NCBI GenBank assembly: GCA_963718405.1
Contig: CAVQYZ010000005.1
Location: 930,001 to 994,000 of the forward strand
Reading direction: 5' to 3'
Length of the DNA stretch: 64,000 bases
Source: Bog-756 sp963718405
GTDB taxonomy: Bacteria > Actinomycetota > Acidimicrobiia > Acidimicrobiales > RAAP-2
The notes beneath the pieces are model-generated. The model ran no database searches, was not told the DNA's origin, and saw only the letters and a program-made list of their open reading frames with translations. Below are positions 1 through 8,060 of this stretch, piece after piece. Position numbers and translations under genes: made by a program. The first letter of the stretch is position 1. Each line of letters begins with the position of its first letter.

Positions 1-329
1 CCGAGGGGTACGGCCACCACCGTGGCGATGAACCCGATCTCCGCGGTGCCCACGATGGCGTTCCACACCCCTCCGCCGGCGATGCCCTCGGGAGTGGTCG
101 GGTGGATGAAGAAGTCGGTGGACCAGGCCGGTAGGCCCTTGGCCACCACGGAGATCACCACCGCCACCAACGGGACGATGGCAATGGCCAGGAACACCCA
201 GCACACCCCGACGGCGACCTTCGAGTAGAGCTTCCGGCGGCGGAGTGACGCCGCCGCCACCGCCTGGATCTCGCGCCGCCGCTGGAGCATGGGATCCAGT
301 GGAGCCTCGAAGGCCAGCGTGGACGCCAT
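1..329 (-). CDS. pstA: Phosphate ABC transporter permease PstA (partial, N-terminal part)
   Basis: The reverse strand encodes the first ~109 residues of a PstA permease and runs off the window edge. After a basic, cytoplasmic N-terminus comes a first membrane span (about residues 40-62, VCWVFLAIAIVPLVAVV) and a loop with the family-typical GGVWNAIVGT motif leading into the transport domain. PstA pairs with PstC to form the inner-membrane channel of the high-affinity phosphate importer. The ATG shares one base with the pstC stop (TGATG), so the two are probably translationally coupled. pstB would be expected further left, outside the window. Identity is firm; only the C-terminus is missing. 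Confidence 0.93.
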   Translation of the reverse strand, partial: MASTLAFEAPLDPMLQRRREIQAVAAASLRRRKLYSKVAVGVCWVFLAIAIVPLVAVVISVVAKGLPAWSTDFFIHPTTPEGIAGGGVWNAIVGTAEIGFIATVVAVPL

Positions 330-1306
330 CAGGCCACCGCCACCGAGGTGGCCCCGGCCCGGGCGGTCGACCGCACCAACATCCGGGCCACGGCGTTGAC
401 GGCAATCCCGATGACCAGCAGCACCAGGGCCGCCCCGTAGAGGGCGGCCAGCTCGGTGCCGGTGGCCTCACCGAAGTTGTTGATGATCAGCGAGGCCAGC
501 GTGGCCGCCGGGGCCTTGATGGAGTGGGCGATGTAGGGCGAGTTGCCGATGATCAGGGCCACCGCCACCGTCTCGCCCAGGGCCCGGCCCATGGCCAGGG
601 TGAACCCTCCGAGGATGCCGGTGCGGGCCCCCGGGATCACAACTTTGCGCAGTACCTGCCAGCGGGTGGCCCCGAGGGCCAACGCCCCCTCCACCTGCTC
701 CTTGGGTACGACCACCAGCACATCACGGGAGATGGCCACCATGGTGGGCAGCACCATGATGAACAGGACCACCCCGGCCAGCAGCAGGCCGACCCCGTCA
801 TCGGGACCGTGGAACAGGCCGGTCCACCCCAACACCGAGGTGAGGAAGGGCTCAACCGTGCTCCGGAACACCGGAGCCAGCACGATGAGGCCCCACAACC
901 CGTAGACCACGCTGGGCACGGCGGCCAGTAGCTCCACCGCGGTCGACAGGGGCGCCCGCAGCCGGTTGGGCACCAGGTGGGCCAGGGCGATGGCACTCCC
1001 CAGACCGATGGGCACCGCCAGCACCAGGGCGATGGCAGTGGTCTCGATGGTCCCGAGGATGAACGGCAGCAACCCGAACTGGTTGTGGCTGGGGTTCCAC
1101 ACCTTGTGGAAGATCCACGAGAACCCCAACGAGGAGAAGACCGGTCGGGACTGGACCACGATCGACACCAGGTACCAGACCACCAGGGCCACGAAGATGG
1201 AGGCGGCTGCGGCCAGCAGGACCCGGTAGACGCGGTTGGGGAGGAAGGGGCGCCGCGGCGCACCCCTTCCTCCCGGTGTCGATGTCGGTGTAGCAACGAC
1301 GGTCAC
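329..1306 (-). CDS. pstC: Phosphate ABC transporter permease PstC
   Basis: This 325-residue integral membrane protein is the second permease of the PstSCAB phosphate importer. About six hydrophobic spans are visible, starting at residues ~30-52, and the permease contains the conserved EAA-type loop (GALALGATRWQVLRKVVIPGA). Length is normal for the family. It lies 47 bp downstream of pstS and overlaps pstA by one base, so the order pstS-pstC-pstA is one operon. It is presumably controlled by the PHO boxes upstream of pstS. Confidence 0.95.
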   Translation of the reverse strand: MTVVATPTSTPGGRGAPRRPFLPNRVYRVLLAAAASIFVALVVWYLVSIVVQSRPVFSSLGFSWIFHKVWNPSHNQFGLLPFILGTIETTAIALVLAVPIGLGSAIALAHLVPNRLRAPLSTAVELLAAVPSVVYGLWGLIVLAPVFRSTVEPFLTSVLGWTGLFHGPDDGVGLLLAGVVLFIMVLPTMVAISRDVLVVVPKEQVEGALALGATRWQVLRKVVIPGARTGILGGFTLAMGRALGETVAVALIIGNSPYIAHSIKAPAATLASLIINNFGEATGTELAALYGAALVLLVIGIAVNAVARMLVRSTARAGATSVAVA

Positions 1307-1353
1307 AGCGTCCGGTCAGCCCCTCGGTGTAGGTGGTTGGTCGACCCGGAGGG

Positions 1354-2550
1354 TCACTTGGTCAGCAGGACCTGCCCGCTCGGACCCTTCACCGTCAGGA
1401 GCTGGGTCCGGTTGGTGTTCTGCAGCGCCGGAGGCAGGACCACGTACCCGAGGGCGGCGGCCTGGTCCTGACCACCTCCGGTGTGGGTGGTCCAGTCGAG
1501 GACCTTGACCACCTGGGCGCCGGTGGTGGCGCTCTTCTGCTTCTGCAGCAGGATGGCCCAGCTGTAGCCGGCAATGGGGTAGCTGGTGGCACCGGGCTCG
1601 TTCACGATGGAGAAGTCGGTGGGAGTGACGGTCACCTTCTGATCGGCGTCCGCGGCCACGGTGGCGGCCGACGGGACCACGTAGGCCCCAGCGGCGTTCT
1701 TGACGGCGGCGAAGGTGAAGTGGTTCTGGAGGGCGTAGGCCAGTTCGACGTAGCCGATGGAGTACGGCGTGGACTGGATGCTCTGCGCCACCCCGGAGTT
1801 GTGCGGGGTCTGGATATCCCCGCTGGGCCAGTTGATGGTCTTGGAGGTGCCCAGCTTCCACACCGACGGAGCGGCCGCGGCCAGGTAGTCGGTGAAGATG
1901 TACGTGGTACCGGAACTGTCAGCCCGCACCTCGGGGGTGATGGCGTGGGACGGCAGGCTCACCCCGGGGTTGAGGGCGGTGATCTGCGAGGCGTTCCAGG
2001 TCTTGATGGAGCCGTCGAAGATGCCGGCGATGGTGGCGGCGTCGAGCTTGATCCGCTTGGTGAGACCGGGGACGTTGTAGGAGAGGGACACGCCACCGAG
2101 GATGTCAGGGATCTGGATCACCGGACCGGCCGAGGCGGGCATTTTGGCCAGGTCGGCACTGGACATGGGGACATCAGAGGCGGCGAAGTCGACATTCCCT
2201 TGCTCGAAGTCGGTGATGCCGTCGCCACTGCCCACGCCGGAGTAGTTGACCGTCAGGCCGTTGTTCAACCCCTGATAGACGTAGAAGGCCTTGGTGAAGA
2301 AAGGCTGGACGAACGTCGAGCCCGCCGCGGTGAGCGAACCGGACGGCGCCTTGAGGTCGGCGGCGATATAGGCGGCGTTGGTCGGACTCAGTGTGCCCCC
2401 CGGAATGGCCGCCGTGGTGGTGGGGGAGGACGATGACGAACTGCAGGCGGCCAGGAGGGTGCCTCCGGCGACCAGGCCCACCGCCAGGAGATGGGTCATC
2501 CGGCGGCGCCGGTTCCCCGTGGTCGGTTGAAGGGTCATGTCTGAGTCCAC
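1354..2550 (-). CDS. pstS: Phosphate-binding lipoprotein PstS
   Basis: This is the extracytoplasmic phosphate receptor of the Pst importer. The N-terminus carries a lipoprotein signal (LVAGGTLLAAC) with the lipobox cysteine followed by a serine-rich tether. The phosphate-binding motifs AAGSTF and GVGSGDG follow. A longer frame exists to 2682, but it would place ~45 unrelated residues before the signal peptide. I prefer the GTG at 2550, which has GGAGGT 10 nt upstream, or the ATG at 2538. It is the first gene of the pst operon, preceded by PHO boxes and a hairpin with a T-run. Confidence 0.93.
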   Translation of the reverse strand: MDSDMTLQPTTGNRRRRMTHLLAVGLVAGGTLLAACSSSSSSPTTTAAIPGGTLSPTNAAYIAADLKAPSGSLTAAGSTFVQPFFTKAFYVYQGLNNGLTVNYSGVGSGDGITDFEQGNVDFAASDVPMSSADLAKMPASAGPVIQIPDILGGVSLSYNVPGLTKRIKLDAATIAGIFDGSIKTWNASQITALNPGVSLPSHAITPEVRADSSGTTYIFTDYLAAAAPSVWKLGTSKTINWPSGDIQTPHNSGVAQSIQSTPYSIGYVELAYALQNHFTFAAVKNAAGAYVVPSAATVAADADQKVTVTPTDFSIVNEPGATSYPIAGYSWAILLQKQKSATTGAQVVKVLDWTTHTGGGQDQAAALGYVVLPPALQNTNRTQLLTVKGPSGQVLLTK

Positions 2551-2598
2551 TGGTGGTTCTACCTCCGAGTCGTACTGATCGGCCGCAGGCACGGCCAA

Positions 2599-2621
2599 CA
2601 AAAAGAGGTGCCTCGAGCACC
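2599..2621 (-). terminator. Hairpin plus T-run in the pstS leader (possible attenuator)
   Basis: On the minus strand the arms GGTGC/GCACC (2617-2621 and 2607-2611) enclose a 5-nt loop and are followed directly by TCTTTTTG (2606-2599). This looks like a small intrinsic terminator. It sits between the predicted -10 (TACGGT, 2632-2637) and the pstS start, so it would act on the pst transcript itself rather than on the upstream gene. The stem is only 5 bp, so its strength is uncertain. Confidence 0.45.
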
Positions 2622-2642
2622 CCTTGGTCCGACCGTAATCAC

Positions 2643-2708
2643 CCGAGGTGAACGTGGGGAGAACCTGTAGTGAACGCAGCACGAACTTCAGGTGCGCTTG
2701 TGATGAAC
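2643..2708 (-). promoter_or_regulatory. PHO box array (six 11-nt direct repeats) upstream of pstS
   Basis: Read on the minus strand, six consecutive 11-nt units begin GTTCATCACAA, GCGCACCTGAA, GTTCGTGCTGC, GTTCACTACAG, GTTCTCCCCAC and GTTCACCTCGG. Five of the six start with GTTC. This is the arrangement of PhoP-binding direct repeat units known from Streptomyces. A -10-like TACGGT follows at 2632-2637, so PhoP would bind at the -35 position and activate the pst operon when phosphate is scarce. Function is inferred from the motif and its place. Confidence 0.8.
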
Positions 2709-2734
2709 TGAATCCGTTACACCCTCACCCAGGA

Positions 2735-4546
2735 TCAGCCAGTCGGGCCCACATCGCCCTCGTGCTGGTGGCGGAGGACCCGCAGCAGCTCCTCGTACGG
2801 CCCCAGCAGGTAGGCCTGGTCCCCGGGGGCGAAACGGGTGCCACGGCGCGGTGGGTGCTCGAGCCGACCTCCGTCGGCGGCCCGGCTGAGGGCGATCACC
2901 CGGGTCTGGGCCGGCAGGTCCTGCATGGCCAGGCCGTCGAGCCCCCGGCCCGGGGCCACCGTCAGTCGGCCGACCAGAAAGGGCTGCCGGCCCACGGTGA
3001 ACGATCCCAGGATGTCGAGCCCCAGAGCCGCTCCGACGAACCTCGGGGCGGCCAGGGCCGAGGTCGACCTCACATGGCGGAAGTCGAAGTGGTGCTCGAC
3101 GGTATGACCGAGGTCACGGTCGAAGACCCGCAGCACCACCGGCACACTGAACCAGCGTTCGCCCAAAAAGTCCCGTACGGCCAGTCCGGTCTCGATGTTG
3201 GTGAGGTCGTCACTGGTCAGGACGGCCACGGCGTCGGCCCGGTGCACGCCGGCGTCCTCCAGGGTCTGGCGCTGGGTGGAGTCGGCGATGAGTACCGGCA
3301 CGCCACGGGCCCGGGCCTGGTTGAGGAAGCGGTTGTTCTCGTTGCGCTCCACCACCACCACTTCACGACCCTCGGCCTGGAGCCCTTCCAGCACCCGGAT
3401 ACCCACCGATCCCAGGCCGATGACCACCACATGGCCCTCCATTCCCACCAACTGCTGGCGCCCCAGGGACTGCTCGATGCGCCACGACACCAAGAGATTG
3501 GTGATGAGGGCGAAGACCGTGGTGAGCAGGGCCGCCCCCATGGCGATCAGGAAGATCCCGAAGATGGTCATGAACGTGGACTGTCCGGCAAAGGAGTAGT
3601 CCCCGAACCCCACGGTGGAGATGGTCTCCACCGTGAAGTACAGCGAGGTGAGCACGGACATGTGGCCGCCGTGGGGCAGTCGGTACCCGAAGCGGAGGAT
3701 CACCACCGAGAGGGCGATGAGCACCGAGGCGATCACCACCGCGAACCGCAGGGTGCTGTTGGCATCGGAGCCGACCACGCCGACCATCCGCCGCAGGATC
3801 CCGGCATGGCCGGTGGACCGGGTCGCCGGGCCCGGCCCCTCGGTGGACGCCCCACCGGCGAACCCCGCTTCGGCCAGCTCAGCCGGGGTGCCGAGCACGG
3901 TGACCTGGTCCCCGATCGAGACCATGTGGTCCCGTCCCGGGCACGCCACGGTGTCCGAGCCGTCGACCGGGACCACGGCGATGGGCGCCAGGGCCCCGAA
4001 CAACGCCCGCAACGAGGCATACCGCTCCACCCGGACCTCGCTGGTGGCGAAGTGGGTGCCACCCAGCTCGATCTGGAAGGAGTCGCTCCCCAGGCAGGCC
4101 TCCACGATGGACGGAGCGGCCAGGGCGGCCACATCCAGCACGGTGCCGGGGCCGGTGACGTCGGAGACCGCCGCTCCGACCGCGGCGTTGGCCAACTGGA
4201 CCACCACCCGTATCTCGGGGCGCAGCTCGCTGATCAGGAGGGCGGTCTCCAGGGTCTGGACCTCGGTCCGCTCGGCGCAGACCACCGCCCGGGCGTGGGC
4301 CAGCCCGGCCTGCTCCAGGACCGTGGTGAGCCTGGGGCTGCCCACGATGTAGGGGATGTCCCAGGCCTCGACCACCCGTACCAGGCGCTGCTCAGGCTCG
4401 TCATCCACCACCACCACGGCCACCCCGGCCTGGTGGAGCTGTTCGACCATCCGCAGGCCGACGCCCTGGAGGCCACACACGATGACGTGGCCCTCCCAGT
4501 GCTGGACCCGGGATTGCTCCATCCCGATATGGTGCCCCACCTGCAT
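2735..4546 (-). CDS. K+ channel-like protein with RCK domains on both sides of the pore
   Basis: About 603 residues. An N-terminal Rossmann RCK/TrkA-N domain (GHVIVCGLQGVGLRMVE, near the start) and a TrkA-C-like segment precede two membrane spans. These flank a pore loop with the selectivity filter TVGFGD. A second RCK domain (GHVVVIGLGSVGIRVLE) and TrkA-C region follow. It should form a K+-selective channel gated by a nucleotide or ligand bound to the RCK ring; having RCK domains before and after a 2-TM pore is less common than the MthK order. Start choice: ATG 4546 sits only 2 nt after GGAGG; GTG 4540 has better spacing. The frame is open to 4651 but the extra residues look non-coding. Divergent from lon. 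Confidence 0.85.
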   Translation of the reverse strand: MQVGHHIGMEQSRVQHWEGHVIVCGLQGVGLRMVEQLHQAGVAVVVVDDEPEQRLVRVVEAWDIPYIVGSPRLTTVLEQAGLAHARAVVCAERTEVQTLETALLISELRPEIRVVVQLANAAVGAAVSDVTGPGTVLDVAALAAPSIVEACLGSDSFQIELGGTHFATSEVRVERYASLRALFGALAPIAVVPVDGSDTVACPGRDHMVSIGDQVTVLGTPAELAEAGFAGGASTEGPGPATRSTGHAGILRRMVGVVGSDANSTLRFAVVIASVLIALSVVILRFGYRLPHGGHMSVLTSLYFTVETISTVGFGDYSFAGQSTFMTIFGIFLIAMGAALLTTVFALITNLLVSWRIEQSLGRQQLVGMEGHVVVIGLGSVGIRVLEGLQAEGREVVVVERNENNRFLNQARARGVPVLIADSTQRQTLEDAGVHRADAVAVLTSDDLTNIETGLAVRDFLGERWFSVPVVLRVFDRDLGHTVEHHFDFRHVRSTSALAAPRFVGAALGLDILGSFTVGRQPFLVGRLTVAPGRGLDGLAMQDLPAQTRVIALSRAADGGRLEHPPRRGTRFAPGDQAYLLGPYEELLRVLRHQHEGDVGPTG

Positions 4547-4615
4547 TTCCTCCGGATTGCCGGAGTGTTTCCAGCAGGTACCGGAGCCCGGCGGATCGGC
4601 TCTTCCAGGCAGAAA

Positions 4616-4641
4616 GGGAATACACGTTCGCCTTATCTGTT
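4616..4641 (+). promoter_or_regulatory. Sigma-R/sigma-H-like promoter for lon
   Basis: GGGAAT (4616-4621), 17 nt, then GTT (4639-4641). This fits the -35/-10 pattern of redox/heat ECF sigma factors SigR (Streptomyces) and SigH (Mycobacterium; GGAAYA-N16/17-GTT). Lon would be a plausible target. An inverted repeat GTACT-CGCA-AGTAC (4642-4655) lies at the expected transcription start and could be an operator. Confidence 0.5.
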
Positions 4642-4675
4642 GTACTCGCAAGTACTAATGACGTTCGGAGGAATG

Positions 4676-7051
4676 ATGGACAAATTGAGTGAAAATCTGC
4701 CCCTGCTGCCGCTGACCTCAGGGGTGGTGCTGCCGGGGATGGTCTTCACCATGGCCCTGGAGTCAGACGAAGCCAAGGCTGCGGCCCAGGCTGCCGAGGC
4801 CGCGGGAGGCCATTTCGTACTGGTCCCCTTCATCGACGGGCGCTACGCCTCCGTCGGGGTGGTGGCCGAGGTCATCGAGGCCGGGGAGCTTCCCGGTGGC
4901 ATGCCGGCGGCAGCGGTGCGCGGCCTCGAGCGGGCGCGCCTGGGTACGGCTGTGCCCGGTACCGGACAGGCCCTGTGGGTCGAAGTCGAGAAGATCCCTG
5001 AGGATCCGGCCACGCCGGTGACCACCGAGCTGGCCCGGGAGTACCGGGCCGTGGTGGAGAACATCCTGTTGGGGAGGGGAGCCGGCCGGTTGGCCGAGCG
5101 CCTGGCCGATGTGACCGAGCCGGGCCGGATGGCCGACATGGCCGGCTATTCGCCGGACCTGACCCTGGCCCAGAAGGTCCAGGTTCTCGAGACCGTCGAC
5201 GCCGAAGAGCGGCTGCGGTTGGTCATCGGCTGGGCCCGCGAGGTCCTGGCCGACCTGACCCTGCGTGAGCGGATCAAGACCGACGTGGAAGAGGGCATGA
5301 ACAAGACCCAGCGCGAGTTCCTGCTGCGTCGGCAGTTGGAGTCGATCCGCAAGGAGCTGGGCCAACTGAGCTCGGACGATGCCGACGATCCCGACGACTA
5401 CCGGAGCCAGGCCGAGGCGGCCGACCTGCCCGAGGGCGTGCGCAAGGCCGTCGATCGCGAGATCGACAAGCTGGAGCGGATGAGCGAGCAGAATCCCGAG
5501 CACGGATGGATCCGGACCTGGTTGGACACGGTGCTGGAACTCCCTTGGGGCCAGCAGTCCGAGGATCGGCTGGATGTCATCGAGGCGGCGCGGATCCTCA
5601 ATGAGGACCATGACGGCCTGGAGGATGTGAAGGATCGCATCCTCGAGCACCTGGCCGTGCGCAAGCTGCAAGCCGAGCGCGGTCTGGCTCCGGTGGGCGG
5701 CCGCGGGGCGGGCGCCATCCTGGCCCTGGTCGGGCCCCCTGGGGTGGGCAAGACCTCGCTGGGCGAGTCGGTGGCCCGGGCCCTCGGACGGTCGTTCGTC
5801 CGGGTGGCACTGGGAGGGGTCCGCGACGAGGCTGAGATCAGGGGACACCGCCGTACCTATGTCGGGGCCCAACCCGGCCGTCTGGTCCGCGCCCTGCGCG
5901 AGGCCGGAACCATGAACCCGGTCATCGTCCTGGACGAGGTGGACAAGCTGGGAGCGGACTACCGCGGGGATCCCTCCTCGGCGCTGCTCGAGGTGCTGGA
6001 CCCGGCTCAGAACCACACCTTCCGTGACCACTATCTGGAGGTGGAGCTGGATCTGTCCAAGGTCTTGTTCCTGGCCACAGCCAACATGGTCGACACCATC
6101 CCCTCAGCGTTGCTGGACCGGATGGAGATCATCCGCCTGGACGGCTACACCGAGGACGAGAAGGTCAACATCGCCCGCCACCACCTGGTGGCCCGACAGC
6201 TGGAGCGCTCAGCCATGAGTGCCGAGGACGTCACCATCACCGATGACGCCCTGCGGGTCATCGTGGCCGACTACACCCGAGAGGCCGGCGTCCGCTCACT
6301 GGAGCGCGAGCTGGGCCGGCTCCTGCGCAAGGTGGCCGCCCGCATCGCCTCCAAGGAGGCCGAGACGCCGTTGTCCGTTGACGGCGATGACGTCCGCCAG
6401 TGGCTCGGACGGCCCAAGTTCTTCTTTGAGGCCGCCGACCGGACCGCGGTCCCGGGCGTGGCCACGGGCTTGGCCGTCACCGGGACGGGTGGCGACGTGC
6501 TCTACGTCGAGGCCACCATGATGGATGGGCCCGAAGGGCTCACCCTGACCGGGCAGCTGGGTGATGTCATGAAGGAGTCTGCGGAGATCGCCTTGTCCTA
6601 CGTGCGGTCGCACGCCGAGGAGTTGGGCATCGATCCGTCGGCCTTCACCGGCAAGCGGTTCCACGTGCACGTCCCGGCCGGGGCCATCCCCAAGGATGGG
6701 CCTTCCGCCGGCGTCACCATGACCACCGCACTGGTCAGCCTGCTCCGGGACACCCCGGTCAGGTCGGTGCTGGGCATGACCGGTGAGGTCACGCTGCAGG
6801 GTCGGGTCCTCCCCATCGGCGGTGTGCGCCAGAAGGTGCTGGCCGCCCACCGGGCCGGCCTGACCACTGTGGTGCTGCCCATCCGCAACGGCCCCGACCT
6901 CGAGGATGTCCCCGAGGCCGTCCGCAACGAGATGACCTTCCCTCTGGCCTCGGACATCCGCGAGGTTCTGGATGCGGCTCTGGCCCACGCCGACGGCGAT
7001 GAAGCCGGAAAGCCGGCCGAGGTGGCCCAGGATCAAGCGGCTGCGGCCTGA
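4676..7051 (+). CDS. lon: ATP-dependent protease Lon
   Basis: A 791-residue cytosolic AAA+ protease that degrades misfolded and some regulatory proteins. In order: N-terminal substrate-binding domain (~1-200), coiled-coil linker, AAA+ module with Walker A GPPGVGKTS and Walker B VIVLDEVDK, and a C-terminal serine protease domain with the Ser-Lys dyad (Ser in PKDGPSAGV; Lys in GGVRQKVLAAHRAG). Length is normal. The frame is open far upstream, antisense to the channel gene, but the real N-terminus (MDKLSENLPLLPL) fits an ATG at 4676 (or 4673), 0-3 nt after GGAGGA. That spacing is short, so TTG 4685 is a minor alternative. Confidence 0.95.
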   Translation: MDKLSENLPLLPLTSGVVLPGMVFTMALESDEAKAAAQAAEAAGGHFVLVPFIDGRYASVGVVAEVIEAGELPGGMPAAAVRGLERARLGTAVPGTGQALWVEVEKIPEDPATPVTTELAREYRAVVENILLGRGAGRLAERLADVTEPGRMADMAGYSPDLTLAQKVQVLETVDAEERLRLVIGWAREVLADLTLRERIKTDVEEGMNKTQREFLLRRQLESIRKELGQLSSDDADDPDDYRSQAEAADLPEGVRKAVDREIDKLERMSEQNPEHGWIRTWLDTVLELPWGQQSEDRLDVIEAARILNEDHDGLEDVKDRILEHLAVRKLQAERGLAPVGGRGAGAILALVGPPGVGKTSLGESVARALGRSFVRVALGGVRDEAEIRGHRRTYVGAQPGRLVRALREAGTMNPVIVLDEVDKLGADYRGDPSSALLEVLDPAQNHTFRDHYLEVELDLSKVLFLATANMVDTIPSALLDRMEIIRLDGYTEDEKVNIARHHLVARQLERSAMSAEDVTITDDALRVIVADYTREAGVRSLERELGRLLRKVAARIASKEAETPLSVDGDDVRQWLGRPKFFFEAADRTAVPGVATGLAVTGTGGDVLYVEATMMDGPEGLTLTGQLGDVMKESAEIALSYVRSHAEELGIDPSAFTGKRFHVHVPAGAIPKDGPSAGVTMTTALVSLLRDTPVRSVLGMTGEVTLQGRVLPIGGVRQKVLAAHRAGLTTVVLPIRNGPDLEDVPEAVRNEMTFPLASDIREVLDAALAHADGDEAGKPAEVAQDQAAAA

Positions 7052-7086
7052 GTCCGCAGCCGCGGTCTGAATCCTCAGGACCGCGG
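7037..7086. terminator. Two nested inverted repeats between convergent lon and hydrolase gene
   Basis: A perfect 10-bp repeat GCGGCTGCGG (7037-7046) / CCGCAGCCGC (7054-7063) spans the lon stop. A second 8-bp repeat CCGCGGTC (7060-7067) / GACCGCGG (7079-7086) spans the stop of the opposing gene. Neither has a T-run. The position between convergent genes suggests a bidirectional terminator or transcript-end hairpins. Confidence 0.6.
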
Positions 7087-7986
7087 GAGGAAGTCGGCCA
7101 GGATGCCGGCCAACTCCACCGGTTGGTCACCCTGGATGCTGTGTCCCGCCTCGTCGACCGTAACCACCCGGTCGGCGGGGCGGCGGCGGCGGAACTCCGC
7201 TTCGTCGGCGTCGTCGACCACCGGGGAGAGCTTCCCCCGCACCAACATGACCGGCACCCCGATGTGCTCGAGGTCGTCCCACAGTGAATCGAAGTTGACC
7301 GAGTCCACGTGGAGCCCGCTGCTGTCGGAGGGCCGGCCCAACTGATGCCGCCAGGTCCACGACCCGTCCTCCCGCTGCACCGCGTTGTGCAGGACTCCGC
7401 GGCGCAGCGATGACTCCGAGCGGGTCGGATTGAACTGGATGGTCCGTTGGAGGATCTCGTCGAACGTGGCGAAACTCTCCGGGCCGGCCAGGAACGCCGC
7501 GATGTCCGAGCTCTTGTCGTGATTGACCCCCGGGGTGATGTCGACCAGGGCCAGCCGCCGGACCAACTTCGGATGCCGGGTGGCCAGGGCGATGGCCGTC
7601 ATCCCACCGAGGGACATGCCCACCACCATGGCGACATCGGGGGCCAGACGGGTAATGGCGGTGGCCACATCGTCGGCCATGGCCCCGGGATCGAGGGCCC
7701 GACTGTCGCCGGGCCAGTCCGAGTGCCCGTGCCCGGGGAGGTCCACGGCCACCAACGGTTGCTGCAGGGCCAGGGCCACCGTGTCCCAGGTGTGGGCGTT
7801 CTGGCCGCCGCCGTGGATGAACACCACCCGGGCCGGCTCCGATCCCCACACCAGGGCGCTCACCCTGCGGCCGGCCCCCACGTCCACGGCTTGGCGACGC
7901 ACCGTCGGCGGACCGTCCCAGGGCAGGCCGGCCTCCGTGGCGTTCTCCTCGAAGAAGGAGAACTCGTCGTAGGTGTCCTCGTTCAT
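7075..7986 (-). CDS. Alpha/beta hydrolase
   Basis: A soluble alpha/beta-fold hydrolase of ~303 residues. The oxyanion-hole motif HGGGQNAHTWD, the nucleophile elbow GMSLGG (Ser) and a late His (EAGHSIQGDQP) supply a catalytic triad. DLPGHGHSDWP is the usual strand-4 motif of the hydrolase/peroxidase-like group. Substrate cannot be told from sequence. The ATG at 7986 lies 11 nt after GGAGG; the ATG at 7995 is too close to that site. It stands alone, convergent with lon and divergent from the CoA-transferase. Confidence 0.85.
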   Translation of the reverse strand: MNEDTYDEFSFFEENATEAGLPWDGPPTVRRQAVDVGAGRRVSALVWGSEPARVVFIHGGGQNAHTWDTVALALQQPLVAVDLPGHGHSDWPGDSRALDPGAMADDVATAITRLAPDVAMVVGMSLGGMTAIALATRHPKLVRRLALVDITPGVNHDKSSDIAAFLAGPESFATFDEILQRTIQFNPTRSESSLRRGVLHNAVQREDGSWTWRHQLGRPSDSSGLHVDSVNFDSLWDDLEHIGVPVMLVRGKLSPVVDDADEAEFRRRRPADRVVTVDEAGHSIQGDQPVELAGILADFLPRS

Positions 7987-8060
7987 ATGCGACATCTCCT
8001 CCCGGGGGCCCCGATCCGGAGAGCCTATTGAGTCCGGGCTGCGGGTGACACACTGGGTAC

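Noticed and set aside
1333..2436. 367-residue plus-strand frame
   Set aside because: Antisense to pstS, Gly-rich shadow composition.
2648..4672. Long plus-strand frame running from 2648 into lon
   Set aside because: The part before 4673 is antisense to the K+ channel gene, which has clear domains on the other strand. High GC keeps the shadow frame open.
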